A stretch of DNA of 64,000 nucleotides, taken from Calothrix sp. PCC 6303 (lineage in GTDB: Bacteria; Cyanobacteriota; Cyanobacteriia; Cyanobacteriales; Nostocaceae). This document shows, piece after piece, positions 44,146 through 52,777 of the stretch. The notes under the pieces are model-generated. The model worked only from the letters and a program-made list of their open reading frames with translations, searched no databases and had not been told where the DNA came from. The DNA lies in NCBI RefSeq assembly GCF_000317435.1, contig NC_019751.1:496001-560000 (forward strand). The letters are read 5' to 3'. A program made the translations under genes and the position numbers. The first letter of the stretch is position 1. The number at the start of each line of letters is the position of its first letter.

Positions 44146-44401
44146 TAGCGAGATGGAAGATGAATTACTTCCTGAGTATGACTTTTCTCAACTTGAAGGA
44201 GGGGTCAGAGGCAAGTATGTTGAACGTTATCAAAAAAGCACAAATTTGGTTCTTCTAGAGCCGGATGTCGCACAAATGTTTCCTGATGCTCATGCCGTTA
44301 ATGAGGCTTTAAGGCTTCTCCTGCGAGTTATGAATAGCAACCAGGCTCTTGTCACCCAAAGCCCTGGGAATATAGAGCTAGAGGCAACAGGTGAAAAGTG
44401 A
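44129..44401 (+). CDS. antitoxin partner of BrnT
   Basis: The 90-residue protein starts MNRKVNSEMEDELLPEYDFS, then VRGKYVERYQKSTNLVLLEPDVAQMF and an end rich in helices (AVNEALRLLLRVM), matching a broad family of ribbon-helix-helix-like antitoxins. AAAGGAG lies 7 bases before the ATG, inside the toxin gene. A longer frame upstream overlaps the toxin out of frame and is not the start. A decayed copy sits after uvrB at 42220. Confidence 0.82.
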   Translation: MNRKVNSEMEDELLPEYDFSQLEGGVRGKYVERYQKSTNLVLLEPDVAQMFPDAHAVNEALRLLLRVMNSNQALVTQSPGNIELEATGEK

Positions 44402-44420
44402 TCTTTAGGGAGTTTAATCA

Positions 44421-44720
44421 TTGCGTTACCTACCCCTTGTACTATTTACTATCTTGCCAGGTATGCTGGGAATTGGAATATTTGGCTATTATGCTTTAGT
44501 AGATTGGAATGCTTTACAACAGGCTTATAATACCTTTGCAAGTGTTGTTCAAAGTAAATCTAATTTAGAAACTTTGTTTGTTGCAGAAGCACGGCAAAAT
44601 ATTCATCGAATTAACCTATTTGCTGATGGGGTATGGACACTTTTAAGTGCCATAATTGCATCAATAGGACTTCATGGTATTTGTACAATCAGAGGGAAAA
44701 TTAAAAGAATAGGCAGTTAA
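44421..44720 (+). CDS. small two-helix membrane protein, unknown function
   Basis: A 99-residue protein from a TTG start preceded by TAGGGAGT. Hydrophobic segments cover about residues 4-24 and 68-88, with a polar loop between and a basic tail (RGKIKRIGS). No family recognised. It starts 20 bp after the antitoxin gene, so it may be transcribed with the BrnT module. Confidence 0.55.
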   Translation: MRYLPLVLFTILPGMLGIGIFGYYALVDWNALQQAYNTFASVVQSKSNLETLFVAEARQNIHRINLFADGVWTLLSAIIASIGLHGICTIRGKIKRIGS

Positions 44721-44750
44721 TTAAATGATTTCAATTATGACTATTTTGAG

Positions 44751-45065
44751 TTGAGATTAATTACACCTGTGATACTAGAAGTTGCCATTCTTGATGTTAA
44801 ATCTGGTTTGACTAAGGAGTTTGAAGTTGCCTTCAAAACTGCTTCAGTTATTATTGCTTCCATGTCAGGCTACATTTCTCACGAACTACAAGTTTGCATA
44901 GAAAATCCTAACCGATATATTTTACTTGTACGCTGGCAAAAGTTAGAAGATCACACAATTGGATTTCGACAATCACCAGAGTATCAGCAGTGGCGCTCCC
45001 TGCTACATCATTTCTATGAACCTTTCCCAACGGTGGAACACTACCAAGTTGTGTTTGAGAAATAA
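44751..45065 (+). CDS. antibiotic-biosynthesis-monooxygenase-like (ABM) protein
   Basis: A 104-residue ferredoxin-like alpha/beta protein: VILEVAILDVKSGLTKEFEVAF, then GYISHELQVCIENPNRYILLVRW and FRQSPEYQQWRSLLHHFYEPFPTVEHYQVV. This layout is standard for the ABM/YgiN superfamily of small dimeric oxygenases or heme-degrading-like proteins. The start is a TTG at 44751 or a GTG at 44769. Substrate unknown. Confidence 0.8.
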   Translation: MRLITPVILEVAILDVKSGLTKEFEVAFKTASVIIASMSGYISHELQVCIENPNRYILLVRWQKLEDHTIGFRQSPEYQQWRSLLHHFYEPFPTVEHYQVVFEK

Positions 45066-45089
45066 ATAAAATTAGATTTTTTGATGGAA

Positions 45090-45470
45090 TTACGCCTTAA
45101 TTTGGAAAGACGCGATCGCTAAAATAATCCAACCCGCAATAAATGCCACTCCACCAATGGGGGTAATTGCTCCCAAGATTTTAATATCTGTGAGGCTCAA
45201 AGCATACAAGCTACCGGAAAATATCAAAATACCAGCGATAAATAACCAGCCACTAATCACCAATAACAACGGAGGGGAGGGATTTTGGCTAATTAATAGA
45301 GCCACCACCAACAGAGCCAAAGCATGGTACATTTGGTAGCGTGTACCTACCTCGAACACTTCAAGCGATCGCTGACTGATTTGAGAGCGTAAAGCGTGGG
45401 AAGCAAATGCTCCAGCCATGACTGCTGAACCAGCAAAAACTGATGCTACGCTCAAGAAAATTTGAAACAT
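45090..45470 (-). CDS. DUF423 membrane protein (YgdD-like)
   Basis: A 126-residue protein with four hydrophobic helices. VFAGSAVMAGAFASHALRSQIS, GTRYQMYHALALLVVAL and LGAITPIGGVAFIAGWI are the conserved DUF423 blocks. Function is not known in the family. It is followed in its operon direction by nothing on the same strand within this stretch; the gene upstream (45512-46009) is also minus strand. Confidence 0.9.
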   Translation of the reverse strand: MFQIFLSVASVFAGSAVMAGAFASHALRSQISQRSLEVFEVGTRYQMYHALALLVVALLISQNPSPPLLLVISGWLFIAGILIFSGSLYALSLTDIKILGAITPIGGVAFIAGWIILAIASFQIKA

Positions 45471-45511
45471 AGATATATAAAATAAGTACTTTAGGTTTGT
45501 TTCCTGACTCT

Positions 45512-46009
45512 CTACACGTCAAAATAGTAAGATACAATCCCGTCTTCACTTACTTTAAAGTTAGCATTAAAATCTTTGGCACGTTCGTCCAAAAATTCCT
45601 TTGCTGTGTTAGCAGGTAACTCTGACTGCATCGCAAACCCTAGTAGGGTAACTCTACCATGGTTTTCTAACACCATTTGATAGAATAGAGACTGTAAGCG
45701 ATCGCTTGTTTGTTTTTGTAGGGCTTTTTTCTCTTGCCTACTTTGACTATACAACCCAAAACTCATGTATCCACCTAAAAGCAACGTCGGGATACCAAAT
45801 ATCATCCCATTTCTGCTGGTTGTCTCCAGTAAATACAATGCATCTCGATTCTGAAAATCCCTAACTAGTCCCTCTTCATCTATAATTGGCGAAATTGGCT
45901 TTTGAATATTATTTTTTTCAATACTGGCAGATACTGATAGTGTGATAAACATAGAACCCAACACCATTAGCCAAGCAGCAGCTAGTTTTTCCGCAGTCTT
46001 CATACTCAT
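45512..46009 (-). CDS. membrane protein with C-terminal winged-helix-like domain, unknown function
   Basis: A 165-residue protein (start at 46009, or at 46003 for MKTAEKL). Two hydrophobic helices lie at about 10-28 and 66-84. The C-terminal part (LFYQMVLENHGRVTLLGFAMQSELPANTAKEFLDERAKDF) reads like a small winged helix followed by a beta strand (GIVSYYFDV), a pattern seen in other cyanobacterial proteins of unknown function. No catalytic motif seen. Confidence 0.65.
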   Translation of the reverse strand: MSMKTAEKLAAAWLMVLGSMFITLSVSASIEKNNIQKPISPIIDEEGLVRDFQNRDALYLLETTSRNGMIFGIPTLLLGGYMSFGLYSQSRQEKKALQKQTSDRLQSLFYQMVLENHGRVTLLGFAMQSELPANTAKEFLDERAKDFNANFKVSEDGIVSYYFDV

Positions 46010-46158
46010 ACCCCAGATATGAACCTTGCTTGCGATTCTAACTTTACTTGCCTCAACATACCAGCGTAATTGATAGTTAGGAGTTTAGAAGTTGGTAAAG
46101 AAATGTTAGGAAGTCATTTCGACTTCGCTCAATGACTTCTAACTTCCCACCTTATTCC

Positions 46159-46845
46159 CTAATTTTTTGTAGCTTCCAAAATCCGTGAGAAATAAAAGCG
46201 AGTTTTTGTAAAGGCTCGACGTTGAACACTGAAGCCATTTTCCTGTAAAAACTGTATCACTTTCGCCTCACTGTGTAAGTATGCACGGGTTGTCTTACTT
46301 GCACCTGGAAAAAGACTACCAATCTTTTTCAGTAAAGTTAAAGCTAAGGTTTTTGGGGCGAAACTCAATATAATCCGTGATTCGGCGCGTGAACACAGAT
46401 GTGATATCATTTGGGCGGCTTTATCTTCTGGATAATGAATCAACACATCCAAACAAATTACTGTATGGAATACTCCACCTAAAGTTTCCAAATCCTGGAC
46501 TGCAAAGATGGGATTATTTTGGTTGCCAAATAGTTGTAAAGCCCTTTCTTTACCTTCCTCCACCATCTTCTCGGAAATATCGCTAGCGTAGACGCTTGCA
46601 CCTGCTTCTGCGAGGGGAATACTCAAACTTCCCACACCACAACCAGCATCGCAGATAGATAAACCAGTTAAATTATCATCAGCTTTTAACCAAGCGATAA
46701 CTGAATCTACAGTTTGCTGGTGTCCATTGCGGATGTCTAATTGCACCTTATTAACTTCACCATCGCCATAAATTCGCTTCCAACGATCAAAACCAATGGA
46801 GTTAAAATAGTCTTTGACAACACTTTTATCATCAGTTGCGTTCAC
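46159..46845 (-). CDS. chlM: Mg-protoporphyrin IX O-methyltransferase
   Basis: ChlM (BchM) methylates Mg-protoporphyrin IX with S-adenosylmethionine in chlorophyll synthesis. The sequence has DYFNSIGFDRWKRIYG and the SAM-binding motif ICDAGCGVGSLSIPLA, and the C-terminal part (TTRAYLHSEAKVIQFL, TRFYFSRILEATK) typical of the family. A TTG at 46854 sits only 3 bases from the GGAG ribosome site; the GTG at 46845 is 12 bases from it, so I prefer 46845 (228 residues). Its presence marks the host as photosynthetic. Confidence 0.92.
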   Translation of the reverse strand: MNATDDKSVVKDYFNSIGFDRWKRIYGDGEVNKVQLDIRNGHQQTVDSVIAWLKADDNLTGLSICDAGCGVGSLSIPLAEAGASVYASDISEKMVEEGKERALQLFGNQNNPIFAVQDLETLGGVFHTVICLDVLIHYPEDKAAQMISHLCSRAESRIILSFAPKTLALTLLKKIGSLFPGASKTTRAYLHSEAKVIQFLQENGFSVQRRAFTKTRFYFSRILEATKN

Positions 46846-46854
46846 TCTAACCAA

Positions 46855-47230
46855 ATCTCCTTAATTAACTCCTGCAACAACAACTTACCATTGTTCACAC
46901 TAACAAGCGATAGGGAAAAAAAGGTTCGTGCGTGACACCAAAAGCCTCATTTTTCGTTTCCAATTGATCTAAGTGTCACACAGCCTATGAAAAAAATGGG
47001 GAGCATCCTGTTTTGGAAGCAATACCCTAGAAGGGTATCGCTATACGAGCAAAGCCCACCTTCGTGGGCTAGATTCTTTTTAGCCCACGAAGGTGGGATT
47101 TGTTTGTTTAGCCCCAGGCTTCTAGCCTGATGGGCTATTTGCTAAAATTGGATGCTCCCAAAGATGTGCCAGTTGCATAAGTCTTAACTCATTACTCATT
47201 ACTCATTACTCATTACTCATTACTTATTAC
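46855..47230. other. spacer with inverted and heptamer repeats
   Basis: CCCACCTTCGTGGGCTA (47055-47071) and its exact complement (47081-47097) form a 17-bp stem with a 9-base loop. Seven ACTCATT-type heptamers run from 47187 to 47235, into the cobL stop codon. The rest holds the chlM promoter region but no boxes were assigned. Confidence 0.7.
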
Positions 47231-47235
47231 TCATT
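47187..47235. repeat. heptanucleotide tandem repeat (STRR)
   Basis: Seven direct copies of ACTCATT (the sixth is ACTTATT). STRRs of this sort are known from heterocystous cyanobacteria. The array covers the cobL stop codon at 47231-47233. Confidence 0.9.
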
Positions 47236-48451
47236 TAGTCACTGTCCACTGTGTCACAGGTGCCATTGCTTTCCAGCCGAGAAATTTACCAATGGGTTCA
47301 GCGCGTTGAATGGCGATGCGTGTGAAGTTGCCGCCAAATTTTTGATACCATGTAAATAATTTTTGTTCTCCCTCAACGGTGACTACGTTTGCTACTAAAC
47401 GTCCACCTAGGGGTAAAGCTTGCCAACAGGTTTCTAATAGTCCTTCTGTGGTGACTCCTCCGCCAATAAATATGACATCGGGTATTGGTAAATCTACTAG
47501 TGCTTCCGGTGCTTTACCAGAAATGATTTTTAAATTTGGTACGCCCAGAGATGCTGCATTATTGGTAATATGCTGTAACCGTGCGGGGTTTTGCTCAATA
47601 GCGATCGCACTACAGCTAGAACTACTACGCATCCATTCGATGGAGATGGAACCGCAACCTGCACCCACATCCCACAGTAGTTCTCCCGGTTTTGGTGCTA
47701 ATGCTGCTAGGGTGACGGCTCTAACTTCTTGCTTTGTAAGTTGTCCGTCATGCTCATAAGCTGAATCTGGTAAACCTGCTAGTTTGGATAAACCTGTAAT
47801 TCCCGTATCCGCGATACATTCTACAGCAATCGTATTTAAGTCTGCAATCTCTATTTCTGCCCTGCTCCCTGCTCCCTGCTCCCTTGCTTCCCCTGTGGTG
47901 ATACGTTCGTGAATTCCCCCCATTCTTTCTAAAACTGTAATTTTGCTACCATCAAAACCAGATTTTGTCAATAGTTGAGCGACAATTTGGGGAGTGTTTT
48001 TATCAGCGCTGAGAATTAATAATTTTGCGTTTGGGTGGAGATGCAAATGCATAATATCTACAGGATGACCACATAAACTCAAACATGTAACTTCTGTCAG
48101 TGACCATCCCAGCCGAGCGCAGGCTAAACTAAAGGCTGAAGGTGAGGGGATAATTGTCATTTCGGAAATTGGAATTTTCCGAGTTAAGGTGACTCCAATT
48201 CCGTAACACATGGGATCACCGCTTGCTAAAATGCAAACAGCTTGACCACGGTAAGCAATTATTTTTTCTACAGTAGCAGCAATTGGTGTCGCCCAAACGA
48301 TTTTTTCCCGGTTGTCAGTGGGAGACAGCATTGCTAAATGTCTTTTTCCACCAACAATTATTTTGGCTTGTTCTACTAAAGCTAATGCTACCGGGTTCAA
48401 TCCTTGAAGTCCATCTTCACCTATTCCCACTACCGATAACCATTTATGCAT
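47231..48451 (-). CDS. cobL: fused precorrin/cobalt-precorrin C5,C15-methyltransferase (CobL / CbiET)
   Basis: Two SAM-dependent enzymes in one protein of the corrin pathway. The N-terminal CbiE part has WLSVVGIGEDGLQGL and CILASGDPMCYGIG; the C-terminal CbiT part has LLWDVGAGCGSISIEW (SAM loop) and PDVIFIGGG. It methylates C5 and C15 and decarboxylates the acetate chain on C12 in cobalamin synthesis. The ATG at 48451 (MHKWLSVV) gives 406 residues; the longer frame to 48505 adds unlikely sequence. An in-frame run of CCCTGCT-type heptamers (about 47862-47890) encodes REQGAGSRAE between the domains. The start overlaps that of a divergent gene. Confidence 0.9.
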   Translation of the reverse strand: MHKWLSVVGIGEDGLQGLNPVALALVEQAKIIVGGKRHLAMLSPTDNREKIVWATPIAATVEKIIAYRGQAVCILASGDPMCYGIGVTLTRKIPISEMTIIPSPSAFSLACARLGWSLTEVTCLSLCGHPVDIMHLHLHPNAKLLILSADKNTPQIVAQLLTKSGFDGSKITVLERMGGIHERITTGEAREQGAGSRAEIEIADLNTIAVECIADTGITGLSKLAGLPDSAYEHDGQLTKQEVRAVTLAALAPKPGELLWDVGAGCGSISIEWMRSSSSCSAIAIEQNPARLQHITNNAASLGVPNLKIISGKAPEALVDLPIPDVIFIGGGVTTEGLLETCWQALPLGGRLVANVVTVEGEQKLFTWYQKFGGNFTRIAIQRAEPIGKFLGWKAMAPVTQWTVTK

Positions 48452-49420
48452 CACCATATCCTCAAAGCTACGAAAGAAACGGTTCATTTGGGTGGATTTT
48501 CCCACCTTTTACCACCTGCAATCACGATTGATTCTGGTGATACGGTGGAGGTGGAAACCTACACAGGTTATTATGTCCACAAAGAAGCACCAGCGGAGTT
48601 TTTAACTGCGGAATTTCTAGATATTTGCCAAAATTTACCAGATGAAAAAAAGATTTCTGGAGGTCCTCATTTACTGACTGGACCAATTTATATTAAAGAT
48701 GCAGCACCAGGTGATATTTTGGAAGTGCGGTTAAAGTCGATTTCTCCAAGTTTACCTGTGGGTTTTAATGCAATTCGTCCAGGTTGGGGTGCATTACCGA
48801 AAGAATTTACACAACCAGCTTTGAGATTTATCGATTTGGATTTGGTGAATCAAGTTGCTGAGTTTCCCAAAAATTCAGGAATCAAGATTCCTTTGAAGCC
48901 TTTTTTTGGCATTTTAGGGGTAGCGACACCAGAGTGCGATCGCTCTTCAGTTCCACCGGGGTATTATGGTGGGAATATCGATAACCCTGAGTTACAAGCT
49001 AATTCCCGGATATTTTTACCAATTTTCCTACCTGGTGCTTTATTTTCCATTGGTGATGGACATTCTGCACAGGGTGATGGGGAAGTGAATGTAACTGCAA
49101 TTGAAACATCGATGAATGGTGTGATTCAGTTAATTGTTCATAAAGACATACCTTGGAAGTTGCCCATTGCAGAAACTGAATCTGATATTATTACTATGGG
49201 TTTTGGGGTGACTTTGGATGCAGCTTTTGAAGATGCTTTAAGAAACATGATTAGTTTTCTTCAGGATGCGATGAATATGTCTGCTGAAGATGCGTATGTG
49301 CTGTGTAGTTTAGCTGTGAGTTTTCGCATTACTCAGGTTGTTAATAGTCCGCAAAAGGGTGTACATGGGATGTTGCCTAAAAGTATTTTACCTGGTGAGT
49401 GGAATTTAAAAAATAAGTAA
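48446..49420 (+). CDS. acetamidase/formamidase family protein
   Basis: A 324-residue protein opening MHHHILKATKETVHLGGFSH, then LPPAITIDSGDTVEVET, the standard start of this family. Later blocks are LTGPIYIKDAAPGDILEV, FFGILGVATPE and GALFSIGDGHSAQGDGEVNVTAIE. Such enzymes hydrolyse short amides to ammonia plus an acid in the cytoplasm. The start codon shares the palindrome ATGCAT (48446-48451) with the start of cobL on the other strand, so neither gene has a 5' spacer and each promoter must lie in the other gene. Confidence 0.9.
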   Translation: MHHHILKATKETVHLGGFSHLLPPAITIDSGDTVEVETYTGYYVHKEAPAEFLTAEFLDICQNLPDEKKISGGPHLLTGPIYIKDAAPGDILEVRLKSISPSLPVGFNAIRPGWGALPKEFTQPALRFIDLDLVNQVAEFPKNSGIKIPLKPFFGILGVATPECDRSSVPPGYYGGNIDNPELQANSRIFLPIFLPGALFSIGDGHSAQGDGEVNVTAIETSMNGVIQLIVHKDIPWKLPIAETESDIITMGFGVTLDAAFEDALRNMISFLQDAMNMSAEDAYVLCSLAVSFRITQVVNSPQKGVHGMLPKSILPGEWNLKNK

Positions 49421-49560
49421 TGAGTCTGTTTTGTAACGGAGGATTTAACCCAGACACAAAATGGTCTGCCGTCGTTAGGTATAGTAATTATACCCCCAAA
49501 TGTTGTTAAAAAACTAAATTACTTGCATAGCACTTACGCAACTGGCATATTTTTCTGTAG

Positions 49561-49619
49561 GGTGTGTGACGCTGCGAAAATATTTCAACGAAGCAATGAA
49601 ACTTATCGCGTCACGCACC
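49561..49619. repeat. inverted repeat GGTGTGTGACGC / GCGTCACGCACC
   Basis: The arms at 49561-49572 and 49608-49619 match with one mismatch and enclose 35 bases. Related GTGACGC / GTAACGC pieces occur near 26900-26960. It is a dispersed repeat between convergent genes and could also stop transcription. Confidence 0.5.
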
Positions 49620-49691
49620 AATCGCTGATTATCATACTTGCCGCATTAATGTTATATTTTACACTTAATTAATAGTAGTAATGAACAAAAT

Positions 49692-51803
49692 TTAACTTGG
49701 TTCTCCCAGTAAAATTATTGAACTTTTTAATCCTTTAATCACATGTGTTGTGACTTCGCTAACTGCTAAACCTCCAGCAGTACGATACCGTACAGAACGT
49801 AAAACCACCAAATCAAAATTTCTTGCTTCCTCAAGAATACTTTTGGCAATATCATCGCCCCTAACTGTTTTAATATTAGTACTTACTTGTAACTTGTGTT
49901 CTGACGCAATATCTAATATTTTCGATTTAAACGATTCAACTTGTCTTTGTGGAGTCCTAGGGTTAGAAATATGCAACAAAACCACTTCAGCTTGATTAGC
50001 ATCAGCTAAAATTTGAGCAAATCTAATAGTACCGATAGTTTGACGTGTTAAATCTCCAAGAGGGACAAGAATCTTCCGAAATTCCGTCGGACTACTTAAT
50101 AAGCGTGTAACTGCAACAGGACAGTGGGAAGACCAAAATATGCTATCAATTAGATTACCGAATAAACGCGCCCTTAAACCAATATTTGCAGACCAACCTA
50201 AGACAACTAAATTTGCATTCTGTTCACGACTAGTACGGCTAATACCTAAAGCAATATCATCATCAATCCGAATGACTGGTGATACTTCAACATCAAATTC
50301 TTTACTTATTTCTGTTGCTAAATCTAACCTTTGTTTACTTTGTGCTAGCCCTACTCTCACAAGAGGATTATCCATTTGTACATGTCCTTTTGTGATGGCT
50401 AGTGGTACCATTTTTCCTGATTCATGACGAGCTAAAAGTGCTGCCATTTCCAGTAAATAACGTTGGGTTTGTGGGTTGTAAATGGGGACAATTACAGTAA
50501 ATACATTAAATATATTTTGAGTATTTTGGTCTGTCTCAACTAAATTATTCTGATTAGTCACAACTTCCTTGGAGTCTACATTACCCCACCAACTAAAGAA
50601 GTTTTCATCAGCTAATTCAGCTTGGGGAACAGTTAGAGAACTCGCAAACCTCGATGTAATCATCGGACCAACAATAGCAGTGACAAGCATTAATACAATA
50701 ACGCTATTCAAAACTGCATCATTAATCAATCTTTCATTTGCAGAGTTAACAGTCTGATAAGCCACTAATGCTGCTGCTAATGTTGCTGCAACCTGTGGTA
50801 AAGATAACGACCACATCGTGATTAATTCCGCATTATTATAGCGATATAAGAGTTTCGCTAAATATGCAGCGATGAATTTACTACCAATTAAAGCAACGAC
50901 AATTGCTATAGTAATAGTAAACGAACTCAGGGTTTTGATAAATGAGGGAATATCTATTAATAATCCCATATCCACAAAGAAACAAGGAATAAATAAAACG
51001 CTACCAATAAATTCAATTTTCTCTTTTACTGGGCTACGTCCCAAAACATCATTAACTGCTAATCCTGCTAAAAATGCACCAACAATTTTTTCTATACCAA
51101 TAACTTGCGCGCCAACTGATGCTAAAAATAAAGCCAGTAAAATAAATAAGAATTGATTGCTTTGTTCATCACCAGTTCGTTTAAAAAATTCTTTCCCTGC
51201 CCAATCAAAACCAAATAAGACAACTAGGGAGTAAATTACTAATCCAGCTAATAAAGTCATTAGACTTAGAGGTGTAAATTCTCCTCCATGAATCCCCACA
51301 CAAACGGCTAAAACTAGTAAAGCACCCGTATCAGTAAAAATTGTTGCACCAATTGTTACTGTTACAGCTTCGTTTGCTACTACTCCTAAACGGCTGACAA
51401 TTGGGTATGCTAGAAGTGTATGTGAGGCAAGTAATGAACCAATTAAAACAGAGCTATTCCAGCTAAAATTGAATATTCTCCCCACAATAATCCCAGCAAT
51501 CAGAGGAACTATAAAGGTTAATGAACCAAATCCTATAGAGCGGTTTTTAGTTTTCCTAAATTGTTCTAAATCTATTTCTAACCCGGCTACAAACATCAAA
51601 TAGATTTTCCCAATATCGGAAAGCAATTTGATTGTATCTGATTCATGATTAAGCAGTTTGAATCCACTTTCTCCCAAAACTACACCTGCTATAAGCAAAC
51701 CGACTAATCCCGGTAGTTTTATTCGCTCAAAGATGGGGGGAATTATAAATATGACGATTAAGAGAATCGTGAAGGAAATAATTGGACTATTGATCAAATT
51801 CAT
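49692..51803 (-). CDS. cation/proton antiporter with C-terminal USP domains
   Basis: A 703-residue protein. The first about 390 residues are a CPA2-type membrane domain with GLVGLLIAGVVLGESG, YLMFVAGLEIDLEQF and AFLAGLAVNDVLG. The C-terminal 280 residues contain two universal-stress-protein-like domains (about 435-560, with TVIVPIYNP, and 568-700, with RKILVPLGDLTRQ and VVLRSVRYRTAGG). USP domains often bind ATP and may sense energy or second messengers. Likely role: Na+/H+ or K+/H+ exchange. Unlike the antiporter at 31655-33961, it has no RCK domain. Confidence 0.88.
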   Translation of the reverse strand: MNLINSPIISFTILLIVIFIIPPIFERIKLPGLVGLLIAGVVLGESGFKLLNHESDTIKLLSDIGKIYLMFVAGLEIDLEQFRKTKNRSIGFGSLTFIVPLIAGIIVGRIFNFSWNSSVLIGSLLASHTLLAYPIVSRLGVVANEAVTVTIGATIFTDTGALLVLAVCVGIHGGEFTPLSLMTLLAGLVIYSLVVLFGFDWAGKEFFKRTGDEQSNQFLFILLALFLASVGAQVIGIEKIVGAFLAGLAVNDVLGRSPVKEKIEFIGSVLFIPCFFVDMGLLIDIPSFIKTLSSFTITIAIVVALIGSKFIAAYLAKLLYRYNNAELITMWSLSLPQVAATLAAALVAYQTVNSANERLINDAVLNSVIVLMLVTAIVGPMITSRFASSLTVPQAELADENFFSWWGNVDSKEVVTNQNNLVETDQNTQNIFNVFTVIVPIYNPQTQRYLLEMAALLARHESGKMVPLAITKGHVQMDNPLVRVGLAQSKQRLDLATEISKEFDVEVSPVIRIDDDIALGISRTSREQNANLVVLGWSANIGLRARLFGNLIDSIFWSSHCPVAVTRLLSSPTEFRKILVPLGDLTRQTIGTIRFAQILADANQAEVVLLHISNPRTPQRQVESFKSKILDIASEHKLQVSTNIKTVRGDDIAKSILEEARNFDLVVLRSVRYRTAGGLAVSEVTTHVIKGLKSSIILLGEPS

Positions 51804-52777
51804 GATTTATTTACTGTGAAAAAAATATTATCGTATCAGCTACTTAGGTTAATAGAAATGAGTAATCAAGCTACTTTTTCATGCCAGTTAATAATTGCTT
51901 ATAATTATACATGATGAACTGAGATTCCTATCACAACTCAATTTCATTTATATTATCGAAAAACAAAATCTATATACTTTTTTGTATTGCTTACTACTTA
52001 ATATCTATCTGAAGAGGTAATTTCAAACAAGTCGAAAGTAAGTTTTGCGATGAGGATTTTACAAGGCAGCTTTGCGGGGTCATTCGATGGAACTAAACGT
52101 GCCAACCTGTACTAGTCAATGCCTTACGTCATCTAAGGTTAAAACACGGCGCAACTTGAAAGCTTTAGTAAACAAACGCTCCAAATCAAGTTTACAAGCA
52201 CCTCCCCAAAAAACCAATAAGAACCTAAAAGTTTGCAATTTTGACTCAAATTCAACCTAACTTGATTGCCCCAAATCCTTGATATCACGGATTTTACAAA
52301 TTTTGTAAGCATCTCCAATATCTAAAATTTTCTCCGGGTAAAGTGCAAGCAAATAAGGATTTGAGGTTTAAAAAACTTGCATTCAGATTTATTGGAGTAC
52401 AAAAAAACAGAAAAAATAAAGGTAAAACTGTTCCCTGTTCGCTACCCCTACTAAAAGACTTTTTCAGCTAATCCTGCGCTACGCGTTTCTTGGATGCCCG
52501 AAAGGGCTATACAGCAGACCCTAAATATATAATGTCAAGCTCACAGTATATCTTCGTAAAGTAGAGGAACTTATTAACTTGCCAACCTAGTACTTTTACA
52601 TACTTAAAATATTTCTCAAGAAAAAAACATAAATAATTACGAAAAAATCCGGAAGCTAAATAGTGAGAATACTGGTTATAGTAGCGAATAAAATCTTTTT
52701 TAAAGTTCGGCAAGTCAGTTGAACTTTTATAAACTTATTTTAAATTCAAAAACCAGGAATCTACTACTATCCGTGCT
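51804..52777. other. about 970-bp spacer with a dispersed repeat
   Basis: A frame at 52072-52260 (62 residues, Lys/Ser-rich; from its second Met MELNVPTCTSQCL) has no clear ribosome site and is probably not a gene. From about 52404 to 52470 the sequence resembles 56902-56976 (CTGTTCCCTGTTC, AAGACTTTTTCAGCTAATCCTG), marking a dispersed repeat. No promoter of the kinase gene was assigned. Confidence 0.5.

Noticed and set aside
47187-47235. Heptamer repeats considered as an origin or iteron array
   Set aside because: Units are A/T-rich STRRs typical of cyanobacterial spacers, with no DnaA boxes or replication genes nearby.
52072-52260. 62-codon frame in the spacer before the kinase gene
   Set aside because: No ribosome site, Lys/Ser-rich composition without recognisable fold, and surrounding DNA looks non-coding; could be revisited if conserved.
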